From: Actinomycetota bacterium
Lineage (GTDB): Bacteria; Actinomycetota; Acidimicrobiia; Acidimicrobiales; SZUA-35
Assembly (NCBI GenBank): GCA_027730885.1
Contig: JAQCHM010000086.1
Coordinates: 1-10,362 of the forward strand
DNA length: 10,362 nt
Direction of reading: 5' to 3'
How positions within the stretch are numbered: the first letter of the stretch is position 1; every line of letters starts with the position of its first letter. The notes under the pieces are model-generated. The model saw only the letters and a list, made by a program, of their open reading frames with translations, was not told the origin of the DNA and did not search any database. The translations under genes were made by a program, and so were the position numbers. Below are positions 1-5,688 of the stretch, one piece after another.

Positions 1-788
<788 letters not shown>

Positions 789-795
789 AGAATCT

Positions 796-820
796 GCCGA
801 GACCTGGGAAAGATCTCGGC
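796..820 (-). other. Hairpin in the 16S rRNA leader, next to the mature 5' end
   Basis: On the minus strand GCCGAGATC pairs with GGTCTCGGC around a 7-base loop. This gives 9 pairs, one of them a U-G wobble. It ends about 8 bases before the predicted mature 16S 5' end, so it probably belongs to the precursor folding and processing region. A second stem (GGTTCC / GGAACC, 839-861) lies just upstream in the same leader. The true RNase III stem would need the sequence beyond the 3' end of 16S, which is not in the window. Confidence 0.4.
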
Positions 821-940
821 GTTGATCCAGTTTTGCTGGTTCCATTTACCAATTCGGAACCGGCAGGCTTTTTGGTGACGGGGTGTCTCCACTGGTTAGG
901 TCGTGGTGACACTCCGCACACGCTGCGTTCATCGTCTCTT

Positions 941-952
941 CCGTTTTCAAGG
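941..952 (-). promoter_or_regulatory. Candidate boxA antitermination element of the rrn leader
   Basis: The minus strand reads CCTTGAAAACGG here. It resembles the CTTTGAAAAC core of boxA elements in Gram-positive rrn leaders, which bind NusB-S10 to make rRNA transcription resistant to Rho. It sits about 155 bases before mature 16S and downstream of the candidate promoter, where boxA is expected. The first positions of the consensus are not preserved, so this is a likeness and not a firm match. Confidence 0.45.
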
Positions 953-1003
953 TGCTGGCCTCAGTCGGCACACATTGACCACCGCGTAGGGCGCTCCATT
1001 GGT

Positions 1004-1040
1004 GTGGACTGCAGGCTCGGCGCCCCCCGAGCCACTCCAC
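1004..1040 (-). other. Extended hairpin in the rrn leader
   Basis: The inner stem on the minus strand is GGCTCGG / CCGAGCC (7 pairs, 6-base loop, 1014-1033). An outer GTGGA / TCCAC stem (1036-1040 with 1004-1008) closes around it after an internal loop. No T run follows, so it does not look like an intrinsic terminator. It would form early in the leader transcript, about 30 bases after the predicted start. Its role is unknown; leader folding or processing is the simplest reading. Confidence 0.35.
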
Positions 1041-1075
1041 CCTGTGGGCGTTGTGTGCATGCGGGGCGAGGGACC

Positions 1076-1104
1076 ACATTAACGGTGACCCACCGGTTCA
1101 TCAA
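1076..1104 (-). promoter_or_regulatory. Candidate promoter for the rRNA operon
   Basis: On the minus strand a TTGATG -35-like hexamer (1099-1104) is followed by exactly 17 bases and then TAATGT (1076-1081). TAATGT fits the TAnnnT actinobacterial -10 pattern. Transcription would begin near 1069 and run through a leader of about 280 bases into 16S. The site is about 50 bases after the tyrS stop, so rrn need not depend on tyrS transcription. A 6-bp inverted repeat (ccggtt / aaccgg, 1093-1108) overlaps the -35 and could be a weak tyrS terminator or a protein site. The call is by eye from consensus and spacing only. Confidence 0.4.
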
Positions 1105-1150
1105 CCGGAAAGGTGATGTTTTTCCGAATTTCTTCCTGAGAGAGCCGGGA

Positions 1151-2500
1151 TCATTGGTCGAAGAGGAGCATCGCGACCTGTTTCTTGCCCTTCCTGACCA
1201 GGCAAAACCTCTCGTGCAGAAGGTCGTCCCGTGTCACTTGGGCGCCGGCTGACACCTTCTCGTCGTTGAGGGAGATGCCGTGTTGGGCGAGGAGCCGCTG
1301 CGCCTCTCCGTTCGACGCCACGATCCCGGCGTGCCGGAGCACGGGCACGAGGTTGTTCTCCTCCGCGAGAACCGAGCGACTGATCACCGTGGTCGGCACT
1401 TCGGCTGCGAGCATGCGGAGGGTCTCGATGGCGACGCCGGCCACCGGGCCGCCGAAGACGACGGCCGAGGCCGCCTCGGCACCCGCGGCCGCTGCCGGCG
1501 AGTGCACGAGCGAGGTCAGCTCCCGTGCCAGGCGCCGCTGGCCGTCGCGGAGATGAGGTGCATCCAGGTGGGCCGCCGCGATTGCCTCGCAGGTTCCGAC
1601 AGGGAGCAAGGTCAACTGCAGGAGCAGTCTGCGAACCTCGGCGTCGTCGGTCTGCATCCAAGCCTGGAAGAACCGGTAGGGGCTCATCTTCGCGGCGCTG
1701 AGCCACATCGTGTCGCCGCTCGCGGTCTTGCCGTATTTGGATCCGTCGGGTTTGGTCAGGAGCGGGACGGTGAGCGCGAAGCCACTGCCCCCCGCCTTGC
1801 GACGGATCAGGTCAAGCCCGAGCACGATGTTGCCCCACTGATCCGACCCCCCCATCTGCATCTCGCAACCCTCGTTCTCGAACAACCAATAGAAGTCGTG
1901 AGCCTGCAACAGCATGTAGCTGAACTCGGTGTAGGAGATACCGTGCTCGGACTCCATGCGGTTCCGTATCGAGTCCTTGGCCGCCATCTGATTCACCGTG
2001 ACGTGCTTACCGACGTCGCGGAGGAACTCGAGGTACGACACGCCGACGGTCCACGCTCGGTTGTCGAGCAACTTCGCCGGATTGTCGGGGCGTTCGAAGT
2101 CGAGGAACTGGCGAAGCTGGGGCACGACGCCGGCCAGGTTGGCGGCGAGGGTTGCGTCATCGAGCAGGCTGCGTTCGTCCGACCGTCCGGACGGGTCACC
2201 GACCATCCCGGTGGCCCCCCCAGCCAACGCGATCGGTCGATGACCCGCGTCCTGGAAGCGCCGCAGCATCAGCAACGGCAGGAGATTCCCGGCGTGGAGC
2301 GACGTGGCCGTCGGGTCGAAACCCACGTACACGGTGATCGGGCCGGCCTGCAGTCTGGCCGCCAAATCCGACCGTGACGTGGTGTCGTGGATCAGGCCAC
2401 GGGCCTCGAGGTCGGTGAGCAAGGTGGGGTCGACCGCGCCACGTGCCACGGCGGGAGTTCCGGGGACAGGACGATCAACGGAAGGGACGGATCCAGTCAT
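1151..2500 (-). CDS. tyrS: Tyrosyl-tRNA synthetase (TyrRS)
   Basis: This class I cytoplasmic aminoacyl-tRNA synthetase activates tyrosine with ATP and charges tRNA-Tyr. The 449-residue product has the Rossmann catalytic core with YVGFDPTA (58-65), the HIGH-type motif HAGN (69-72), GGATGMVGDPSG (94-105), YMLLQAHD (195-202, tyrosine pocket), GGSDQWGN (217-224) and the KMSKS-type motif KYGKT (255-259). A C-terminal S4 RNA-binding domain covers roughly 375-449, with ISLNDEKVS at 409-417. The family is usually about 420 residues. The excess here is a Pro/Val-rich N-terminal extension of about 25 residues before the conserved LEARGLI. The ATG at 2500 has no clear Shine-Dalgarno sequence; a GTG at 2449 (codon 18) is an alternative start that removes most of the extension. 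The rrn operon lies directly downstream on the same strand. Identity is secure and only the start is uncertain. Confidence 0.97.
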   Translation of the reverse strand: MTGSVPSVDRPVPGTPAVARGAVDPTLLTDLEARGLIHDTTSRSDLAARLQAGPITVYVGFDPTATSLHAGNLLPLLMLRRFQDAGHRPIALAGGATGMVGDPSGRSDERSLLDDATLAANLAGVVPQLRQFLDFERPDNPAKLLDNRAWTVGVSYLEFLRDVGKHVTVNQMAAKDSIRNRMESEHGISYTEFSYMLLQAHDFYWLFENEGCEMQMGGSDQWGNIVLGLDLIRRKAGGSGFALTVPLLTKPDGSKYGKTASGDTMWLSAAKMSPYRFFQAWMQTDDAEVRRLLLQLTLLPVGTCEAIAAAHLDAPHLRDGQRRLARELTSLVHSPAAAAGAEAASAVVFGGPVAGVAIETLRMLAAEVPTTVISRSVLAEENNLVPVLRHAGIVASNGEAQRLLAQHGISLNDEKVSAGAQVTRDDLLHERFCLVRKGKKQVAMLLFDQ

Positions 2501-2507
2501 GACGATA

Positions 2508-2513
2508 ACTCTA
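2508..2513 (-). promoter_or_regulatory. Candidate -10 element for a leaderless tyrS transcript
   Basis: The minus strand reads TAGAGT, which fits TAnnnT, exactly 7 bases before the ATG at 2500. That spacing would put the transcription start at the A of the ATG, a common arrangement in actinobacteria. It would also explain the missing Shine-Dalgarno sequence. No good -35 is visible 16-18 bases upstream. If transcription starts further upstream instead, the hairpins at 2558-2675 would lie in a leader RNA. Confidence 0.3.
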
Positions 2514-2557
2514 GATGACCTCTCGTCGGGGCCACTTCGGCCGCATCAAAGGTGGTA

Positions 2558-2675
2558 CCCGAGACACTGGGTATCTCGGGCGCGAGGACCGGCCCGTCGT
2601 GACCTTGACCGAAGACCAGATCGGTTCGGCGGTCTTCCACCGCCCGAGCGAACTCATCTCGAGCTTCGTCGAGAT
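2558..2675. repeat. Cluster of inverted repeats in the tyrS upstream region (2501-2773)
   Basis: The 273 bases between tyrS and the divergent gene carry no convincing coding sequence. They do contain several perfect short inverted repeats: cccgaga / tctcggg (2558-2580, 9-base loop), gaagacc / ggtcttc (2611-2637, 13-base loop), ggcggt / accgcc (2628-2644, 5-base loop) and atctcga / tcgagat (2656-2675, 6-base loop). The second and third share bases and cannot form together. On the plus strand ggtaccc (2554-2560) can pair with gggtatc (2569-2575) in competition with the first. The cluster could be operator sites for either divergent gene, a structured tyrS leader RNA, or chance in GC-rich DNA. 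Confidence 0.35.
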
Positions 2676-2773
2676 CTCCACATGATCGAGAGCCCGACGC
2701 GCACCCGCGACAGCGCCGATCGAGCGCGGGTGTGTGGTTGGGCCGTTGCTCGTCCGTGGCATGCTGGTCGGCG

Positions 2774-3448
2774 GTGACTGCATCAGACGAGAGGCTCGAA
2801 CCGACCGACCTCGAACCGACCGACCTCGAACCGACGGACCCCGAACCGACGGACCCCGAACCGACGGACCCCGAACAGACAGACCCCGGCGTGGTGCCGT
2901 CCAGGACCTTCGCCGGCGGCACGATGATCGAGGGCTGGACGGGGTGGAGTCCGGGCAAGGTGATCATGGTCGGTCTTCTCGCAGCGTCGTTCGGGCTCTG
3001 GGTGTACGCCTACTCCGGTTTTGCCGACCGCCGTGCTCCCGACACCCTGGACGACCCCTCCTTCGCCGTGGCGGCCGAGCCGATCTGCGCTGAGGCCAAA
3101 GCTCGCTACGACGAGCTCCCCGGTTCGCTCCAAGCAGTCGACCACCACGCCCGAGCCGACCAGATCCGCACGGCAAACGCGGTCCTGGACGACATGCTCA
3201 CGGCGCTCGAGCGCGAGGCCGTTGTGATGGCAGGAACCGAGCGAGACCGAGGCATCATCACGCTTTGGCTCGGCCGATGGCGGATCTTGTTGTCGGATCG
3301 GGCGGGCTACGCAGACCGGCTCGACATCGACCCAGCGGCGCTTTTCTTCATCTCCGAAGCAGCCGGTTTCCGAGCCGAGAAGTCGATCGATTACGTGGCC
3401 AACACCAACAGGATGCCGTCCTGCAGTCTTCCCGGCGACGTCGGCTGA
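2774..3448 (+). CDS. Uncharacterised single-pass membrane protein with acidic EPTD repeats
   Basis: The function is not recognised. With the GTG start at 2774 the product has 224 residues. Residues 8-37 are six tandem pentads (LEPTD / PEPTD / PEQTD), an acidic proline-rich tail. One transmembrane helix follows at about 62-80 (KVIMVGLLAASFGLWVYAY). The remaining 140 residues are a mostly helical soluble domain starting DTLDDPSFAVAAEPIC and ending MPSCSLPGDVG. That domain has exactly two cysteines, C105 and C217, near its two ends, which would suit a disulfide outside the membrane. From memory the C-terminal part resembles hypothetical proteins of other Acidimicrobiia, so it is probably a real conserved gene. 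No Shine-Dalgarno sequence is seen; a GTG at 2732 would add 14 residues. It is divergent from tyrS and converges on the Nudix gene with an 18-base gap. Confidence 0.75.
   Translation: MTASDERLEPTDLEPTDLEPTDPEPTDPEPTDPEQTDPGVVPSRTFAGGTMIEGWTGWSPGKVIMVGLLAASFGLWVYAYSGFADRRAPDTLDDPSFAVAAEPICAEAKARYDELPGSLQAVDHHARADQIRTANAVLDDMLTALEREAVVMAGTERDRGIITLWLGRWRILLSDRAGYADRLDIDPAALFFISEAAGFRAEKSIDYVANTNRMPSCSLPGDVG
2795..2884 (+). repeat. Six tandem 15-bp repeats, in frame
   Basis: Six contiguous 15-base units run ctcgaaccgaccgac (twice), ctcgaaccgacggac, cccgaaccgacggac (twice) and cccgaacagacagac. The unit is five codons, so copy changes keep the reading frame and only lengthen or shorten the (L/P)-E-(P/Q)-T-D tail. 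Neighbouring units are the most alike and the last is the most diverged, as expected from slippage or unequal crossing-over. Confidence 0.95.
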
Positions 3449-3455
3449 CGCCGAC
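3440..3455. terminator. Candidate bidirectional terminator hairpin between convergent genes
   Basis: GTCGGC pairs with GCCGAC around a TGAC tetraloop, and the loop contains the stop codon of the plus-strand gene. It lies 12 bases beyond the stop of the opposing Nudix gene. No T run follows on either strand, so it would be a weak or non-canonical terminator, or a 3'-end stabilising hairpin. Confidence 0.35.
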
Positions 3456-3466
3456 CTGCAGTCTCG

Positions 3467-4024
3467 TCAGCTCCCGCGCAGACGAACAAGACCGGCGTCG
3501 ACCAGGCGGAGCAGGGCCGGGGCGAGAAGATGGCGCTCGGTGACCGGGTTGACCCAGCGAGAGCCCGTCGATTCGGCGTTGATCACGACGGCAGAAGCTT
3601 GGGGAGCCAAGACCAGGTAGCGAACATCGAGATGAAGGTGCGCTGGCTCATCACCTCGGGCCGGAATGACGTGGATGTCGAGATCGATGGCCGGGTGCAC
3701 CAACTCGAGACCCACGAGGCCGGTCTCCTCGATCGCTTCTCGCAACGCGACAGCACCCAGGTCGCCATCTCCATCGGCATGACCGCCCGGCTGCAGCCAG
3801 CGCTGCAGTTTTGCGTGATGGAGCAGGAGCACGTTTCCCGTAGAGCTGTCGACCACGAGGGCCGAACCGGTGAGGTGACCCGCAAGACAGCTCCGGAGAA
3901 GTGCGTCCTCATGCTGGTCGATGAACGCGAGCATCCGCTCGCGAACGGACTCGAGCACCGGGTGAGCCGAGCCAATCTCGCGCCTCGCCTGCTCGAGACC
4001 CTCGTTGACTCCTCGTCGACCCAT
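3467..4024 (-). CDS. Nudix hydrolase family protein
   Basis: Nudix proteins hydrolyse a nucleoside diphosphate linked to another group, using metal ions held by the Nudix box. The 185-residue product has an N-terminal helical part (1-48), then the Nudix fold starting HLTGSALVVDSSTGNVLLLHH. The box runs from G81 to L103 and ends REAIEETGL. The metal-binding REXXEE residues (R95, E96, E99, E100) and the Gly residues are intact, but the first box Glu is replaced by Gly87 within GGHADGDGD. A similar GGHADGD style occurs, from memory, in a broad actinobacterial Nudix subfamily, so it need not mean loss of activity. The substrate cannot be told from sequence. The ATG at 4024 has no clear Shine-Dalgarno; a weak TAGCGT -10-like hexamer lies at 4035-4040, which would give a nearly leaderless transcript. 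It is divergent from the gene at 4151. Confidence 0.9.
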   Translation of the reverse strand: MGRRGVNEGLEQARREIGSAHPVLESVRERMLAFIDQHEDALLRSCLAGHLTGSALVVDSSTGNVLLLHHAKLQRWLQPGGHADGDGDLGAVALREAIEETGLVGLELVHPAIDLDIHVIPARGDEPAHLHLDVRYLVLAPQASAVVINAESTGSRWVNPVTERHLLAPALLRLVDAGLVRLRGS

Positions 4025-4150
4025 AGGACGGACAACGCTAACCGGCGAAACGGCGGGTCACGGTCGTCTCCCTGCTTTATGGTGGGGTCTGATGGCCGAT
4101 AGATGAACATCTCTTCAGCCCCATCGGGATCGCCACGCCTCGCGCTGTGA

Positions 4151-4555
4151 GTGGTGACCCTGCTGGGGCGCCTGGCCGCCTTCGTCCTGTCGGTCGTCGT
4201 CACGATCGTTCTCATCACCTCGATCTGGTGGCGGTTGGTTCCTGAACGTGACATCGATGTGCTGGTCTACGACCAGACCGTGCCTTCCGGCGTGGACGCG
4301 GACCGAGCCATGCTGCAGCAACTTCTCGACCACCACCATGTCGGGTACGACCAGAACGACTGCTTCGGGTCCAAGCCCGGCGGGACTGCACCTCACGGAA
4401 CGTGGCCGTCGGAGCGTCCGGATCTGATCGTGCTGGCCGACGTCTTTCGCCCTCGTGACCGAACCGACGCCAGCACCGGTTGGATTGTTGTTCGAGGATG
4501 CCTTCGGATTCCGAGCGCTGCCGTGGACCGGTCGTTCGGTCGAGGACCTCGCTGA
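4151..4555 (+). CDS. N-terminal part of a membrane-anchored uncharacterised protein, probably frameshifted
   Basis: This reading frame opens with tandem GTG codons at 4151/4154, right after an in-frame TGA. It encodes a signal-anchor-like helix (about 8-26, AFVLSVVVTIVLITSIWW) and then a soluble segment with DIDVLVYDQTVPSG and DLIVLADV. After about residue 98 (position 4445) the sequence turns Arg-rich and unlike a folded protein until the stop at 4553-4555. The continuing protein-like sequence is in the next frame (4455-5084), so the last 36 residues are probably out-of-frame read-through. From memory the YDQTVP motif, a later WTGR motif and a late FPA...YFTGD motif follow the order seen in a family of uncharacterised bacterial membrane-anchored proteins. 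No function is known to me. No ribosome binding site is visible. Confidence 0.55.
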   Translation: MVTLLGRLAAFVLSVVVTIVLITSIWWRLVPERDIDVLVYDQTVPSGVDADRAMLQQLLDHHHVGYDQNDCFGSKPGGTAPHGTWPSERPDLIVLADVFRPRDRTDASTGWIVVRGCLRIPSAAVDRSFGRGPR

Positions 4556-5084
4556 CATCGCACCCAAGATCAAGGAACTCGGACCCGATCCCTGGCCCTA
4601 CAGCGGCCCGGGCGTCATCTTCGTCACCTCGCCCGTCCCCGGTCGAGCCCCCGATGCCGAGTTGGTCGTGTTGACCCAGGACATGTTGGAGCAGTGGCTC
4701 CCCCGGGTGGTCGGTGGTCCGCCGGGAGCGGTTCCGGGCGAGTCGACGTTTCCCCGTTGGTTCGGTTTGGTCCGACCCCGGGAAGGCGCGACCGTCGACG
4801 CCTGGTTCGAGATCCGCGTGAACGAGCAGGCAGCGAAGGCCCTCGCGAATGCGGGCCTTCCGACCCGATTCCCCGCGCTGATCCGCACAGAACGAACGCT
4901 GTACTTCACTGGGGACGGTCTGGGCGAAGGGACTCCACTCCGGCTCAAGCATGTGCAGGGTGGAGCGCTCTTCACCCGGCTGGTCACCGGTACCGAGTAC
5001 CGGTTCATGTACCAGATCCTCGAGCCGTCGATCGCCTGGTTGTTGGATCGTCAGCCGGTCGAAGCCCGACGCGAGGTCGACTGA
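4455..5084 (+). CDS. C-terminal part of the same uncharacterised protein, in the +1 frame
   Basis: The frame is open from 4428 (after a TGA at 4425) to the TGA at 5084; the first possible start is GTG 4455. The 209 residues begin TEPTPAPVGLLFEDAFGF and carry LPWTGRSVEDLADI, SGPGVIFVTSP, ELVVLTQDMLEQW, WFEIRVNEQAAKAL, LPTRFPALIRTERTLYFTGD and a C-terminal helical segment. There is no signal peptide or ribosome binding site, as expected if this is the rest of the protein starting at 4151 and not a separate gene. Removing one T from gtcttt (4442-4446) would join the frames as DVFALVTEPT. The last 80 bases overlap the mpg gene on the other strand. An independent gene starting at GTG 4455 is the alternative but seems less likely. 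Confidence 0.6.
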   Translation: MTEPTPAPVGLLFEDAFGFRALPWTGRSVEDLADIAPKIKELGPDPWPYSGPGVIFVTSPVPGRAPDAELVVLTQDMLEQWLPRVVGGPPGAVPGESTFPRWFGLVRPREGATVDAWFEIRVNEQAAKALANAGLPTRFPALIRTERTLYFTGDGLGEGTPLRLKHVQGGALFTRLVTGTEYRFMYQILEPSIAWLLDRQPVEARREVD

Positions 5085-5688
5085 CGTCGGGTGACCCGCT
5101 CAGTGCGAATCGCCACAGGCGCTCGGTTCCTCTCGAGATTCCTACGCGCGGACCGACCAGCACGGTCGTGTTCGAGAAGTCCAAGCGCTCCCGACCACCA
5201 GGTTGCAGAATGACCGGCCCCGTGCCCAAGACCGAAGACCCGTCGTCACTGCGCTCGACGCCGAGGGCGGCACACAGCTTTCCGGGCCCTGAGCACAGGT
5301 CGTGGTCACTCACCGCGCTCGGTCGGTCAGCCCGCATGGCTGCAAGACCGGTCAGCGGCGCCAACGCTCTGATCAGCACGGCCGACGGATCACCGACCGG
5401 CCCGCAGACGACGTTGGCACACAGATGCATGCCATAGATCAGGTAGACGTACAACGTTCCACCTTTGTCGAACATCGCCTCGTTGCGTGAGGTCCGACCG
5501 CGGTAGGCGTGCGATGCGGGATCGTCGGCGCCGCCATAGGCCTCGACCTCGACGATGACACCGGCCCGATCGCCCCGGCGGAGCACGAGACTGAGAAGAT
5601 CGGCCGCCGCCTCTGGTGCCGGCCGCCCCAGATCGGGCACGGCGCCCGATGACGGCTCCTCGCCGGGAGGGGCCGTGGCTTCAGCCAC
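5005..5688 (-). CDS. mpg: 3-methyladenine DNA glycosylase (AAG/Mpg family)
   Basis: This monofunctional glycosylase removes alkylated purines such as 3-methyladenine from DNA, starting base excision repair. The product (227 residues from GTG 5688) has the family core: VIVEVEAYGGADDPASHAYR at 44-63 with E49 and Y51 (matching human Glu125 and Tyr127) and H60 (matching His136). It then has GTLYVYLIYGMHLCANVV (77-94), a CSGPGKLCAALG segment and GPRVGISRGTERLWRF near the end. GTG 5688 overlaps the argH stop by 8 bases, suggesting translational coupling. GTG 5640 would give 211 residues, closer to family length, and is a serious alternative. The last 20 or so residues lie beyond the usual family end, antisense to the plus-strand gene. 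Sitting behind argH is a positional link seen in actinobacteria, not evidence for a role in arginine synthesis. Confidence 0.92.
   Translation of the reverse strand: MAEATAPPGEEPSSGAVPDLGRPAPEAAADLLSLVLRRGDRAGVIVEVEAYGGADDPASHAYRGRTSRNEAMFDKGGTLYVYLIYGMHLCANVVCGPVGDPSAVLIRALAPLTGLAAMRADRPSAVSDHDLCSGPGKLCAALGVERSDDGSSVLGTGPVILQPGGRERLDFSNTTVLVGPRVGISRGTERLWRFALSGSPDVSRPRVGLRPADDPTTRRSTARGSGT

Noticed and set aside
1280..2377. Long 365-codon plus-strand frame opposite tyrS
   Set aside because: It is the antisense shadow of a conserved synthetase gene. Its product is rich in His, Arg and Glu without domain motifs, as expected when GC-rich codons are read backwards.
2549..2560. T-box-like sequence aaggtggtaccc near tyrS
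   Set aside because: The match to the GGUGGNACC core is on the plus strand and points away from tyrS. On the tyrS strand the nearest likeness (AAGTGGCCCCGACG) would offer UGGC, which does not suit a Tyr tRNA ending ACCA, and no convincing specifier loop with a Tyr codon was found.
2795..2884. Tandem repeat as a CRISPR array or iteron origin
   Set aside because: The 15-bp units are contiguous with no spacers, are in frame with the surrounding gene and encode a regular pentapeptide, so a coding repeat explains them fully.
2497..2967. Minus-strand frame of 156 codons upstream of tyrS with GSVGS repeats
   Set aside because: The repeats are the antisense reading of the EPTD tandem repeat, and the rest covers the inverted-repeat region without a recognisable domain. 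A small upstream gene cannot be excluded but is not supported.
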